NCBI GenBank assembly: GCA_934667065.1
Contig: CAKULD010000002.1
Span: 286,430-350,429, forward strand
Length of the DNA: 64,000 nucleotides
Source of the DNA: an uncultured Collinsella sp.
GTDB taxonomy: Bacteria > Actinomycetota > Coriobacteriia > Coriobacteriales > Coriobacteriaceae
Direction of reading: 5' to 3'
Shown one piece after another: positions 19,928 to 28,816 of this stretch (its first letter is position 1; each line of letters opens with the position of its first letter). Under the pieces are notes generated by a model, which did not search any database, was not told the origin of the DNA, and saw nothing but the letters and a program-made list of their open reading frames with translations. A program made the position numbers and the translations under genes.

Positions 19928-20365
19928 CTACTTGCGAGAATTGCTCAGCTTATTGATCAGCGCCTCGAGGCGCTCGCCGTCCTCGGCCGTCTGGGCAATA
20001 ACCAAAATCGTATCGTTGCCGGCAAGCGAGCCAAGCACATCGGGCAACTCTGCCGCATCAACGGCGGCGGCGATGCCGGAAGCCGTGCCAGGCTGAGCCT
20101 TGATCATAACCAGATTATCGGTACGCAGAACGCCCGTTACGAGCTCGGAAACCATACGCTGCAGGTGCAGGTCCTCTGCCAGAACATAGATGCCCTCAGG
20201 GAGCTTACGCAGCCCCATGTCGGCAATATCGCGAGAGACAGTCGCCTGCGTGCAATCAAAGCCCATAGCACGGAGCTCATCAACCAGCACGCGCTGCGTG
20301 CGGACATCCTTATTGCGCACAATATCTCTAATGGCATCCTGGCGCCCATTGCGTTTTTTAGCCAT
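19928..20365 (-). CDS. argR: Arginine repressor ArgR
   Basis: ArgR is the arginine-responsive regulator of arginine biosynthesis and catabolism, a hexamer in the ligand-bound form. The 145-aa protein has an N-terminal winged helix with TVSRDIADMGL (recognition helix SRD) and a C-terminal oligomerisation and arginine-binding domain with GTASGIAAAVD and LAGNDTILVI. ATG 20365 follows GAGGG by 6 nt. It stands alone between two terminators. YgeW-type carbamoyl transfer and arginine-like metabolism in this genome make it relevant but no link can be shown. Confidence 0.95.
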   Translation of the reverse strand: MAKKRNGRQDAIRDIVRNKDVRTQRVLVDELRAMGFDCTQATVSRDIADMGLRKLPEGIYVLAEDLHLQRMVSELVTGVLRTDNLVMIKAQPGTASGIAAAVDAAELPDVLGSLAGNDTILVIAQTAEDGERLEALINKLSNSRK

Positions 20366-20408
20366 ACAAACCCTCACTCCAAAAGATGGCGGAGACAATC
20401 AATCAGTG

Positions 20409-20432
20409 ATTGAATAGTTTAACGCTATTTGA
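20409..20432. promoter_or_regulatory. Possible ARG-box-like palindrome upstream of argR
   Basis: TTGAATAG and CTATTTGAA face each other about 45 bp upstream of the argR start, in an AT-rich stretch. It could be an autoregulatory ArgR site; the match to a canonical ARG box is only approximate. Confidence 0.3.
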
Positions 20433-20453
20433 AGGCTTTTGTGTATAAGAACG

Positions 20454-20491
20454 CATTTCGAAACAATTCTATGCAAATTTGTTTCGAAATG
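20454..20491. promoter_or_regulatory. Perfect 13-bp inverted repeat between argR and glycosyltransferase
   Basis: CATTTCGAAACAA (20454-20466) and TTGTTTCGAAATG (20479-20491) are exact complements across a 12-bp spacer. The AT-rich symmetric form and lack of a T-run fit a protein-binding operator better than a terminator. It lies between the divergent-side start of argR and the 3' end of the glycosyltransferase. Confidence 0.5.
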
Positions 20492-20497
20492 AGCCGT

Positions 20498-21538
20498 TTA
20501 GGCGGTTTTTGCGCCCGTCCGGTTAAGAAAAGCTGCCAGATGCGTACACATCACGCAGCGCGCGGGCTTGGCGCTGGCGATCGGCCCAAACAACAGACCG
20601 AGTCCCCGATGGTTATCCTTGAGCGCGGCGACCATCTGACGGGTTCGAGGCGCCTCGAGCATATCACGCATGCGGGCGGAACGCTCGATTGACGACACCC
20701 CATGCGGGCTCAGACATAAATTCTCGATGCAGGCGACCAGTCCGGCAAAGTAGAACTTTTGGCTTGCCAGCTTGAGCCGACCACCGCTATCTGCTTCCGA
20801 GAGTGAGTCCGCAAGCTCGTCGAGCGCTCGGGTATCATCGGATACCCTGGCATACATGGTGGGATCAAAGACATCTGTAAGCTTAAGCGCCACCGCGTGG
20901 AAACAAGCGTCGCCGCAGCCGGAGACGCGCTGCGCCTGCGAGAGCGCATATGCCATAAACTCAACCGTACGGTACACCTTGCCGTGTGACAGGCATGCCT
21001 CAAACAGCGGACGGCTATACATCACGCCAGAGGTCTGAACGACTAGGCCGTCTAAAATCAACTGGGGCAGCCCGGTCACCATCGAAGACTTATCTTCAAT
21101 GACAATAGAGGCAGCATCCAAGACGCGCGAATGGCGCTCTCGATGTGCATCATAGCGGTCGAGCGACACCCTAGGGAACACTATGTCTGCCGCAGTATCG
21201 CACGCGATATCGACCATCTTGGAAAGGGACTGCGGAGCAAACCACTCATCGGCGTTCATGGCGATGATTTGAGAGCCGCGCGAGGCATCAAAACCGGCAC
21301 GAAGACAAGCGCCGCGCTTCGCGTCCTCGACGTCAATCAAATCAATATGGATGTCCCTGTCGGCAGCAACTTGAAGCGAATGGCGCACACCGGGCGCAGC
21401 ATCGCGGCAGACAACGACAATCTGCAAATCGTAGAGGTCTTGGTTCTGGATACTCTCGAGCGCACGCATCGCATAGCTGGGCGAACCTTCTACCACAAGG
21501 ATCACCGAAAGTCGCGGATGCGAGCCACGTCGAACCAA
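20498..21538 (-). CDS. Family 2 glycosyltransferase
   Basis: The 346-aa protein begins with a GT-A fold, SVILVVEGSPSYAMRALES, has the nucleotide-sugar region and AMNADEWFA near residue 95 as a DxD-like site, then a helical C-terminal half with no obvious membrane segment. The likely start is TTG 21538 with GAGGA about 9 nt upstream. The acceptor sugar is unknown; roles in cell-surface glycan or teichoic-type polymer synthesis are possible. It stands alone, so context does not help. Confidence 0.75.
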   Translation of the reverse strand: MVRRGSHPRLSVILVVEGSPSYAMRALESIQNQDLYDLQIVVVCRDAAPGVRHSLQVAADRDIHIDLIDVEDAKRGACLRAGFDASRGSQIIAMNADEWFAPQSLSKMVDIACDTAADIVFPRVSLDRYDAHRERHSRVLDAASIVIEDKSSMVTGLPQLILDGLVVQTSGVMYSRPLFEACLSHGKVYRTVEFMAYALSQAQRVSGCGDACFHAVALKLTDVFDPTMYARVSDDTRALDELADSLSEADSGGRLKLASQKFYFAGLVACIENLCLSPHGVSSIERSARMRDMLEAPRTRQMVAALKDNHRGLGLLFGPIASAKPARCVMCTHLAAFLNRTGAKTA

Positions 21539-21699
21539 ATTATCCGTCCTCTCGACAGCAATAAATCAAACCGTGGTTCATGGTACACCCCGGCAATAAA
21601 AGCAATGAGACACCGGTTGTATTGCACGCCAAGAACAGATGTTGCACACGCGCAGCCCACAGATGGCAGGTGTCGACGCACGACGCGTCGAACCCTCCC

Positions 21700-22524
21700 C
21701 TAGTCGAGCACGACAAGCTCGGCGGGATCGTAATCCACGCCCATAAACGTAAGGCCGCAGGCAGGAGCCGTGGGGCCGGCGGCGGTACGGTCGCAAGCAT
21801 CGATAACCTCGCGCATCCACTCGGGTTCACGGCGATGCATGCCAATCTCGACGAGCGTGCCGACGATCGTACGGACCATCGAATGCAGAAACGCGTTGCC
21901 CTCGATCGTGAAGGTCAAAATGTCCTCGCCAAACGCGACTTCGTGGCCAAACTCGGCGCGCATCACGCAACGGTGCGTAGGCTTGCCAACGGCCGAGGCG
22001 ACCTTGCAAAAGCTCTTGAAGTCCTGCTCACCCAAGAGCGCGGGGCAAGCGGCAGCCATAGCGTCGACATCCAGCGGATAGCGATGCCACCAAACCGCAC
22101 CGCGCGAGAGCACGGGGCGCGCGTCACGATCGGCAATGCGATACGTATACGTACGGGAGCGCGCGTCAAAGCGGGCAGAAAAGCCCTTACGAGCCTTGTA
22201 GACCTCGTTTATGGCGATATCTTTGGGCAGGAGGGCATCCATAGCCCGCAGCCACCTACGGCGCGTCAGAGCAAGTTCAGCGTCCGTTACGGGCACGCTG
22301 ATGTACTGCGCCACCGCATGTACGCCGGCATCGGTACGTCCCGCACACGTCAGGTCGATCGGGCGGCGAAGCAGCGTCTCGATGGCTCGACGTAGCTCAC
22401 CCGCAACCGTAGTCTGTCCCGGCTGCTCGGCAAATCCGCTATACGACGAGCCATCATAGGCCACGCGAAATACGAGTGTGGCGTCAAGCTCGGAAATCGA
22501 ATTGAAATCAGACGGCGCAGTCAT
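21700..22524 (-). CDS. truA: tRNA pseudouridine(38-40) synthase TruA
   Basis: TruA modifies uridines 38-40 in the tRNA anticodon arm. The 274-aa protein has the catalytic Asp in AGRTDAGVHA, FSARFDARSRTYTYRI and the C-terminal MVRTIVGTLVEIG signature. I start it at ATG 22524 with GGGAG 5 nt upstream. It follows the ribosomal block (rplQ) as in many Gram-positives, but a strong terminator at 22560 stands between them, so it may rely on readthrough or its own promoter. Confidence 0.95.
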   Translation of the reverse strand: MTAPSDFNSISELDATLVFRVAYDGSSYSGFAEQPGQTTVAGELRRAIETLLRRPIDLTCAGRTDAGVHAVAQYISVPVTDAELALTRRRWLRAMDALLPKDIAINEVYKARKGFSARFDARSRTYTYRIADRDARPVLSRGAVWWHRYPLDVDAMAAACPALLGEQDFKSFCKVASAVGKPTHRCVMRAEFGHEVAFGEDILTFTIEGNAFLHSMVRTIVGTLVEIGMHRREPEWMREVIDACDRTAAGPTAPACGLTFMGVDYDPAELVVLD

Positions 22525-22559
22525 GGGCGCTCCCAACAAAAAAGCAACGGTATCGCGAC

Positions 22560-22590
22560 AAAAAAAGAGGGGTACGCGAACGTACCCCTC
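22560..22590 (-). terminator. Terminator after rplQ
   Basis: GAGGGGTACG and CGTACCCCTC form a perfect 10-bp stem with a 4-nt loop, followed on the minus strand by TTTTTTT. Confidence 0.92.
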
Positions 22591-22616
22591 GAATATAGCC
22601 TATGCAGACGGAATGT

Positions 22617-23084
22617 CTACTCAGCGGTCTCCTCGGCAGCAGTCTCCTCGACAGCCTCGACCTTCTTGGGAGCAGCGGCCTTCTTGGGGGCCGGAGCAGC
22701 CTTCTTGGCCTTAGGCGTGCAAGGCTCGGTGACGAGCTCCATGATAACGATGGGAGCGTTGTCGCCCTTACGGTTACCGAGCTTCATGATGCGGGTGTAA
22801 CCGCCGTTGCGGTCCTGCCACATGCCCTGGGCAGCCTTGTCGAAGATCTCGGCAACGAGCTGCTTATCGCCGAGCTTGGCGATAGCCAGACGACGAGAGT
22901 GCAGGTCGCCCTTCTTGGCCCAAGTGATGATCGGGTCGACGACCGAACGCAGCGCCTTAGCGCGGGTCTCGGTGGTCTTGATGCGGTCGTTCTCGAAGAG
23001 GGCCTTAGCAAGGCTCTTCTTCATGGCCTTGGTGTGGCTCGCATCGGTGCCGAGCTTCAGGCCCTTCTTAACGTTGTGACGCAT
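22617..23084 (-). CDS. rplQ: Ribosomal protein bL17 with Ala/Lys/Glu-rich tail
   Basis: bL17 lines the 50S exit-tunnel surface. Residues 1-118 match L17: KKGLKLGTDASHTKAMKKSL, ETRAKALR and GDNAPIVIMEL. The last 37 residues are an added Ala/Pro/Lys then Glu-rich tail, similar in style to that of L31 in this window. It is the last gene of the alpha operon segment before the terminator at 22.56 kb. Confidence 0.96.
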   Translation of the reverse strand: MRHNVKKGLKLGTDASHTKAMKKSLAKALFENDRIKTTETRAKALRSVVDPIITWAKKGDLHSRRLAIAKLGDKQLVAEIFDKAAQGMWQDRNGGYTRIMKLGNRKGDNAPIVIMELVTEPCTPKAKKAAPAPKKAAAPKKVEAVEETAAEETAE

Positions 23085-23114
23085 GGTCTAGTTTCTCCTC
23101 AAATATGCGAAGCA

Positions 23115-24056
23115 TTAAGCCTTCAGGCTCAGGCCCATGGACTCAAGCTTGTCCTTCACTTCCTCGATCGACTTAACACCGAAGTTACGGATGTTGAGCA
23201 GATCGTTCTCCGAGAACTCAACGAGTTGACGGACCGAGTGAATGCTGGCGCGCTTAAGGCAGTTGTAGGAACGGACAGAAAGGTCCAGGTCCTCGATCTG
23301 CTTGTCCAGCTCGGCGTTGTCGTTGGTGACCTCGGGAGCGAAGATCGAAGCCTCCTCCTCGACCTCGGGGGTCTCGGCAAGGTTCATAAAGGCGGCCATA
23401 TGCTGGTTGATGATATTGGCAGCCTGGACCACGGCGTCGCGCGGGGCGATGGAGCCGTTGGTCTCGATCTCGAGGACAAGGCGGTCGTAGTCGGTGTGCT
23501 GACCGACACGGCAAGCCTCAACGAGCTTGGCGCAACGGGAAACCGGCGAGTACAGCGAGTCGACGTGGATCACACCGATGGGATCGTTGTCACGCTTGTT
23601 GGCCTCGCCAGAAACATAGCCGCGGCCATAGCCGATGCGCATGCTCATGGTGAGATGGCCACCCTCGGTGAGCGTAGCGATGTGCTGCTCGGGGTTGACC
23701 AGCTCAAACTCGGACGGAATAAAGAAGTCCGCACCGGTGACCTCGCAGGGGCCGTCAACCGAGATGGTGGCGGTCGCCTCGTCGGTCGTGCCGAGAGCCC
23801 TGAAGACAAGACCCTTGACATTCAGGACGATGTCGGTGACATCCTCGACCATGTTAGGGATGGTCATGAACTCGTGCTGCGCACCATCGATCTGAATAGC
23901 CTCGACGGCGGCACCCTCGAGCGAGGACAGAAGAACGCGACGAAGGGAGTTACCCAGCGTATCGCCGTAACCACGCTCGAGCGGCTCGACGGAGACACGA
24001 GCAGACGTCTCGTTGATCTCTTCGACCTGAACCTGAGGCCTAATGAATTCTGACAT
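23115..24056 (-). CDS. rpoA: RNA polymerase alpha subunit
   Basis: The 313-aa protein starts with SEFIRPQVQVEE, has the dimerisation domain (GYGDTLGNSLRRVLLSS) and the C-terminal promoter-contacting domain with LDLSVRSYNCLKRA and NFGVKSIEEVKDKL. It lies between rpsD and rplQ in conserved order, 30 bp upstream of rplQ. Confidence 0.98.
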   Translation of the reverse strand: MSEFIRPQVQVEEINETSARVSVEPLERGYGDTLGNSLRRVLLSSLEGAAVEAIQIDGAQHEFMTIPNMVEDVTDIVLNVKGLVFRALGTTDEATATISVDGPCEVTGADFFIPSEFELVNPEQHIATLTEGGHLTMSMRIGYGRGYVSGEANKRDNDPIGVIHVDSLYSPVSRCAKLVEACRVGQHTDYDRLVLEIETNGSIAPRDAVVQAANIINQHMAAFMNLAETPEVEEEASIFAPEVTNDNAELDKQIEDLDLSVRSYNCLKRASIHSVRQLVEFSENDLLNIRNFGVKSIEEVKDKLESMGLSLKA

Positions 24057-24088
24057 GTATTACCTCCAGCCTCAGCAGCCCGGATGGA

Positions 24089-24685
24089 CTACTTAGAGTA
24101 GAGCTCGACGATGAGCTGCTCGTTGATATCACCGCTGATCTGCTCACGCGTCGGCAGAGCGAGCACGTTACCAGACAGCTTCTCGATATCGACCTCGAGC
24201 CAGCCAGGGACCTCAAAGCGCTCGGAGGAAATCAGGGCCTCCTTGATGGGGAGGAGGTCACGGAACTTCTCGCCGACAGCGACGACGTCGCCGGCCTTGA
24301 CGCGGTAGGACGGGATGTCCACGCGCTTGCCGTTCACGGTGAAGTGACCGTGACGGACGGACTGACGAGCCTCTTTGCGGGTGCGGGCGAAGCCAAGACG
24401 GAAGACGACGTTGTCGAGGCGAGACTCAAGGATGATCATGAGGTTCTCACCGGTGACGCCGTTCATCTTGCGGGCCTTGTTGAAGTAGCCGTGGAACTGC
24501 TTCTCCAGAACGCCATAGATGAACTTGACCTTCTGCTTCTCGCGCAGCTGCATGCCGTACTCAGATTCCTTGCGACGGCGCTTGGGCTGACGGATAGATT
24601 CCTTCTTGCTGCTGTAACCGAGCTCAGCGGGATCGATCCCGAGCTGACGGCAGCGCTTAAGAACAGGAGTCCTGTCGATTGCCAT
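24089..24685 (-). CDS. rpsD: Ribosomal protein uS4
   Basis: uS4 nucleates 30S assembly and in many bacteria autoregulates the alpha operon. The 198-aa product has the S4 RNA-binding fold SRLDNVVFRLGFARTRKEAR and the SVRHGHFTVNGKRVDIPSY motif. No zinc-binding cysteine cluster is present in the N-terminus, so it is the Zn-independent form. Confidence 0.97.
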   Translation of the reverse strand: MAIDRTPVLKRCRQLGIDPAELGYSSKKESIRQPKRRRKESEYGMQLREKQKVKFIYGVLEKQFHGYFNKARKMNGVTGENLMIILESRLDNVVFRLGFARTRKEARQSVRHGHFTVNGKRVDIPSYRVKAGDVVAVGEKFRDLLPIKEALISSERFEVPGWLEVDIEKLSGNVLALPTREQISGDINEQLIVELYSK

Positions 24686-24704
24686 ATTGATACGATCCTT
24701 TCAG

Positions 24705-25109
24705 TTACACGCGGCGACGCTTCTTGGGGCGGCAGCCGTTGTGCGGGATGGGGGTCTTGTCCTGGATGCTCGAGACCTCGAGGCCAGCAGCCTGGAGGGA
24801 GCGGATGGCGGTCTCACGACCGGAGCCGGGGCCCTTGACGAAGACGGAAACCTTCTTCATACCGTGCTCCATGGCCTGCTTGGCAGCAGCCTCGGCAGCC
24901 ATCTGGGCAGCGAACGGCGTGGACTTACGGGAGCCCTTGAAGCCCACCTGGCCAGCCGACTTCCAGGAAATGACGTTGCCCTGGGGATCGGTGATCGAAA
25001 CGATCGTGTTGTTGAACGTAGAACGGATGTGAGCCTGGCCCACGGAAATGTTCTTACGGTCCGCGCGCTTCAGACGGGCAGCGCGAACGTTCTTCTTAGC
25101 AGTAGCCAT
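24705..25109 (-). CDS. rpsK: Ribosomal protein uS11
   Basis: The 134-aa product shows GQAHIRSTFNNTIVSITD, the helix GMEHGMKKVSVFVKGPGSGRE-like region and the C-terminal DKTPIPHNGCRPKKRRRV. Order rpsM-rpsK-rpsD is conserved, with 14-19 bp gaps. Confidence 0.98.
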   Translation of the reverse strand: MATAKKNVRAARLKRADRKNISVGQAHIRSTFNNTIVSITDPQGNVISWKSAGQVGFKGSRKSTPFAAQMAAEAAAKQAMEHGMKKVSVFVKGPGSGRETAIRSLQAAGLEVSSIQDKTPIPHNGCRPKKRRRV

Positions 25110-25123
25110 CTATCTAGCGCTCC

Positions 25124-25498
25124 TTATTTCTTCTTCTTAGCACCGATCTGACGCTTCGGGCCCTTGCGGGTACGAGCGTTAGTGTGGGTGCGCTGGCCGC
25201 GGACCGGGAGGCCCTTGCGGTGACGAAGGCCGCGGTTGCAGCCGATGTCCATAAGGCGCTTGACGTTCTGGTTGCGCTCACGGCGGAGGTCGCCCTCAAC
25301 CATGATCTGGTTCTTGTCGATATAATCACGGATGGCGTTAACCTCATCCTCGGTGAGGTCCTTAACGCGCGTATCCACGTTAACGTTGCACTCGACGCAA
25401 ATCTTCGTCGCAGTGGTGCGGCCGATGCCGTAAATGTAGGTCAGACCGATCTCAACGCGCTTCTCACGCGGGAGGTCGACACCATTAATACGGGCCAA
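25124..25498 (-). CDS. rpsM: Ribosomal protein uS13
   Basis: The 124-aa product has the GVDLPREKRVEIGLTYIYGI start, the GLRHRKGLPVRGQRTHTNAR motif and a Lys-rich end. It sits in the 30S head. It is in the alpha operon order after rpmJ. Confidence 0.98.
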   Translation of the reverse strand: MARINGVDLPREKRVEIGLTYIYGIGRTTATKICVECNVNVDTRVKDLTEDEVNAIRDYIDKNQIMVEGDLRRERNQNVKRLMDIGCNRGLRHRKGLPVRGQRTHTNARTRKGPKRQIGAKKKK

Positions 25499-25512
25499 CG
25501 TAGTCTCCTCTC

Positions 25513-25626
25513 TTAACCCTGACGCTGCTTATGACGGGGGTTCTCGCAAATGACGAGGACCTTGCCATGGCGCCTAATGATTTTGCACTTATCGCACATC
25601 TTCTTGACCGAAGGACGTACCTTCAT
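25513..25626 (-). CDS. rpmJ: Ribosomal protein bL36
   Basis: This short gene encodes 37 residues beginning MKVRPSVKKMCDKCKIIRRH and ending CENPRHKQRQG. The zinc-type C11, C14, C27 and H32 ligand set is intact. It lies 14 bp upstream of rpsM. GAAAGGAAG precedes the ATG. Confidence 0.96.
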   Translation of the reverse strand: MKVRPSVKKMCDKCKIIRRHGKVLVICENPRHKQRQG

Positions 25627-25776
25627 CGTTCTTCCTTTCGGTAGCGCTCAAACTACTTCCCTACTATCTACTCGCCCAGCCGCAGGCGTTTAAAACTATG
25701 GCTGGTCTTCACACACAATCCGACCGTAGGTTGAGCTAAGCCTGCAGTCGGAAAAGGAGTGCGTGTATGCGTGCCG

Positions 25777-26001
25777 CTATTTATAGCGATAGGTGATGCG
25801 GCCGCGGGTCAGGTCGTACGGGGAAAGCTCCACGACAACCCTGTCACCGGGGAGAATACGGATGTAATTCATTCGGATCTTGCCGGAAATGTTGCACAGA
25901 ACCGAATGACCGTTCTCGAGCTCAACCTTGAACATGGCGTTGGGCAGCGGTTCCTTTACCGTACCCTCGAGCTCAATTGCGTCTTCCTTCTTCACAAGCA
26001 A
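25777..26001 (-). CDS. infA: Translation initiation factor IF-1
   Basis: The 72- to 74-aa product matches IF-1: KKEDAIELEGTVKEPLPNAMF and GDRVVVELSPYDLTRGRITYRYK, an OB fold that binds the 30S A site. No ATG is in frame near the start; TTG 26001 or GTG 25995 must be used, with GAAAG upstream. A 150-bp gap separates it from rpmJ. The region upstream has its own promoter-like sequence. Confidence 0.95.
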   Translation of the reverse strand: MLVKKEDAIELEGTVKEPLPNAMFKVELENGHSVLCNISGKIRMNYIRILPGDRVVVELSPYDLTRGRITYRYK

Positions 26002-26034
26002 TCATCTTTCTCTAGAAAACGACAGCGATTGAGT

Positions 26035-26063
26035 ATTCTACAATACGCATGCACGTATCGTAA
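26035..26063 (-). promoter_or_regulatory. Possible infA promoter
   Basis: On the minus strand TTACGA and TAGAAT are 17 bp apart in an AT-rich patch 34 bp upstream of infA. The -35 is weak. The patch also holds an ATACG/CGTAT inverted pair. Confidence 0.35.
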
Positions 26064-26099
26064 TATCTTCGTAATGGCTCCACAACTTGATGGAACTTG

Positions 26100-26888
26100 T
26101 TACATTTCTCCGCCTTGGAGAGAGCACCACGAGCCTTGTGCGTCGGTGGTGAGAATCACCGGACCGTCGTTGGTGATGGCGACGGTGTTCTCGTAGTGCG
26201 CGGCGGGCAAGTGATCGTTGGTCGTGACGATCCAACCATCGGAGCCCGTGCCCACATGATTGGAACCCATCGTAACCATCGGCTCGATGGCAATGACCAT
26301 ACCGGCCTGAAGGCGAACGCCCCTCCCCTTCTTTCCGTAATTCGGAACGTTGGGGTCCTCGTGCATCACGCGACCAATGCCGTGTCCCACGTAATCGCGA
26401 AGCACACCATAGCCGTGAGACTCGGCGAGGGACTGGACGGCATAGCCGATGTCCCCGATATGGTTTCCGGGAACAGCCTGCTCGATTGCAGCCTTAAGGC
26501 AATCGCGCGTGACTTCGCACAGGGCCTTGGCCTCGGGCGTGGGGGTGCCGACGAAAAACGTCCAGGCGTTATCGCCGACCCAACCGTCGACAACGGCTCC
26601 CGTGTCGATGGAGATGATGTCGCCATCGCGCAGGATCATGTCGGGGTTGGGAATACCGTGCACCACGGCATCGTTGATCGATGCGCAAATGGTTCCGGGA
26701 AACCCGCCGTAGCCCTTAAAGGCCGGGGTGCCGCCATGCATGCGGATAATCTGCTCCGCAAGCTGGTCGAGCTCAAAGGTCGAAACACCGGGGCGAACCA
26801 TGGCTCCAACGTGGCGGAGCGCCATCTTAGATAGCGCTCCTGCCTTCTTCATCTGCTCGATTTGCGTTGCAGACTTAATCTTGATCAT
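26100..26888 (-). CDS. map: Methionine aminopeptidase, type I
   Basis: The 262-aa enzyme removes the initiator methionine. Metal ligands are in SIDTGAVVDGWVGDNAW (Asp, Asp), GHGIGRVMHEDP (His), ITIEPM-like AIEPMVT (Glu) and the terminal SWCSLQGGEM region (Glu-equivalent). It overlaps the end of adk by 4 bp, which suggests translational coupling, as in many Gram-positive spc operons. Confidence 0.96.
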   Translation of the reverse strand: MIKIKSATQIEQMKKAGALSKMALRHVGAMVRPGVSTFELDQLAEQIIRMHGGTPAFKGYGGFPGTICASINDAVVHGIPNPDMILRDGDIISIDTGAVVDGWVGDNAWTFFVGTPTPEAKALCEVTRDCLKAAIEQAVPGNHIGDIGYAVQSLAESHGYGVLRDYVGHGIGRVMHEDPNVPNYGKKGRGVRLQAGMVIAIEPMVTMGSNHVGTGSDGWIVTTNDHLPAAHYENTVAITNDGPVILTTDAQGSWCSLQGGEM

Positions 26889-27511
26889 AGACCGAGAGCC
26901 TCTTTGACATCCCCGTACACGGTCTCGCGAGCCTGGTCACCGTTGACCGACTTCAGCAGACCCTGACCACGATAGTAGTCGACGAGCGGGCTCGTGGACT
27001 TCTCGTAGACGTCGAGACGGTTCTTGATGGTCTCGGGCTTGTCGTCGTCGCGCTGATACATCTCGCCGGCGCACTTGGGGCAGGCAGCATCGGCAGCGGT
27101 GCCGGTGTAACCGCAGGCGCGGCAGGTGCGACGCGAAGACAGACGGTCGATGATGACCTCGGGGGCGACGTCGACCAGAAGGGCGCAATCAATCTCGCGA
27201 CCCAGAGCGGAGAGCTCGGAATCGAGCGTCACAGCCTGGGCGGTGTTGCGCGGGAAGCCGTCAAGGATGAAGCCCTGCTGGGCGTCATCGGCGGCAAGGC
27301 GCTCCTTGACAAGGTCGATCACGAGCTGGTCGGGAACGAGCTCGCCAGCGTCCATGTACTTCTTAGCCTGAATACCAAGCTCGGTGCCACCCTTGACGGC
27401 AGCACGCAGCAGATCGCCCGTGGAAATGTGGGCGACGCCGAACTCGGCGACGAGCTCCTGCGCGACGGTGCCCTTACCGGCACCCGGAGCTCCGAGCAAT
27501 ACGAGGTTCAT
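26885..27511 (-). CDS. adk: Adenylate kinase
   Basis: Adk interconverts AMP, ADP and ATP. The 208-aa protein has the P-loop GAPGAGKGT, DGFPRN and a zinc-type lid with CRACGYTG and CPKC. I place the start at ATG 27511, 7 nt after GGAGG. It is between secY and map in the usual order. Confidence 0.97.
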   Translation of the reverse strand: MNLVLLGAPGAGKGTVAQELVAEFGVAHISTGDLLRAAVKGGTELGIQAKKYMDAGELVPDQLVIDLVKERLAADDAQQGFILDGFPRNTAQAVTLDSELSALGREIDCALLVDVAPEVIIDRLSSRRTCRACGYTGTAADAACPKCAGEMYQRDDDKPETIKNRLDVYEKSTSPLVDYYRGQGLLKSVNGDQARETVYGDVKEALGL

Positions 27512-27529
27512 GAGCAATCCTCCTCTAGC

Positions 27530-28816
27530 CTATTTAAAGAATCCATCGTAATCATACATCTTGATCTGGCCTTCGAGCTTGTCGACCGTGTCGAGCACGA
27601 CGCCGACCATGATGAGGATGGACGTGCCGCCAAATGCCTGGATCAGCTGGTTACCCGTGAAGGAGAAGATAATCGAAGGCACGATGGCGATGAGCGCCAA
27701 GAAGACAGCGCTGGGAAGCGTGATCTTGTTGAGCGCGTTCTTGATGTAGGCCGCGGTAGCCCTACCCGGACGGACACCCGGAATAAAGCCGCCCTGCTTC
27801 TTAAGGTTGTCGGCCGTGTCGTCGGGGTTGAACACCATGGAGGTGTAGAAGTACGCGAAGAACACGATGAGGACAACGTTAAGCACCCAGTTGAGCCAAC
27901 CGGTCGAAAGCGCAGAGGCAACTGCCTGGATCCAGCCGATGCCGGGGAAGAACACGGCGATCTGGGCCGGGAAGTACAGCAGTGCCGAAGCAAAGATGAT
28001 CGGCACGACGCCCGCAGTGTTGACCTTGATGGGCAGGTAGGTGGTCTGACCACCCATCATGCGACGGCCCACGACGCGCTTGGCGTAGGAGACCGGAATG
28101 CGGCGCTGGCCGCGCTCAAGAAAAACAATCAGCGGGATGACCAGCAGGATGATGGCGCAGATGATCACCATGGTGATGATGCCACCGGCGTTGCCCTCGG
28201 TGCTGGAGAAAATCGCCTGCGGAAGACCGGCCATGATGTTCGCGAAGATGATCAGCGACATGCCATTGCCAATACCGCGCTGGGTGATGAGCTCACCAAT
28301 CCACATGATCAGCATGGCGCCCGCGGTGAGCGTGCCGACGATCATGAGGTCAAAGATGATCTCGGGAGCACCGGCACCGTTGAAGCTGATACCGAAGCTC
28401 TTAAAGAGGAAGAGGTAACCCACGGAGTTGAGGATTGCCAGGGCCAAGGTGAGGTAACGCGAATACTGCGTGATCTTGGTCTGACCGACCTCGCCCTCGC
28501 GGGCAAGCTCATGCAGGGAAGGCACGACGGCCTGGAGCATCTGGAGGATAATCGAGCTCGTGATGTAGGGCATGATACCCAGGGAGAACACCGAAACATA
28601 GCTCAACGCGCCACCAGAGAAAAGATTCAGGAGGGCCATAGCACCTGCGGCGACCGAGTTGTTTTCGGTCGAGAAAAGGCCCAGCATCCCCTGGAAGGGA
28701 ATGCCGGGCACAGGAACGTGCGCACCAATGCGGTACACGACGAGCATAGCTATGGTAAAAAGAATCTTTTCGCGCAGTTCTTTGATGCGGAAAGCATTCT
28801 TAAGACCATTTAGCAC
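27530..28816 (-). CDS. secY: Protein translocase subunit SecY
   Basis: The 428-aa membrane protein has about ten transmembrane segments, starting FRIKELREKILFTIAMLVVYRIG and containing PGIRPGKAT-like GVRPGRATAAY and GTSILIMVGVVLDT. It forms the channel used with SecA at the left end of the window. The start is GTG 28816, overlapping the rplO stop by 7 nt, which indicates translational coupling. Confidence 0.97.
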   Translation of the reverse strand: MLNGLKNAFRIKELREKILFTIAMLVVYRIGAHVPVPGIPFQGMLGLFSTENNSVAAGAMALLNLFSGGALSYVSVFSLGIMPYITSSIILQMLQAVVPSLHELAREGEVGQTKITQYSRYLTLALAILNSVGYLFLFKSFGISFNGAGAPEIIFDLMIVGTLTAGAMLIMWIGELITQRGIGNGMSLIIFANIMAGLPQAIFSSTEGNAGGIITMVIICAIILLVIPLIVFLERGQRRIPVSYAKRVVGRRMMGGQTTYLPIKVNTAGVVPIIFASALLYFPAQIAVFFPGIGWIQAVASALSTGWLNWVLNVVLIVFFAYFYTSMVFNPDDTADNLKKQGGFIPGVRPGRATAAYIKNALNKITLPSAVFLALIAIVPSIIFSFTGNQLIQAFGGTSILIMVGVVLDTVDKLEGQIKMYDYDGFFK

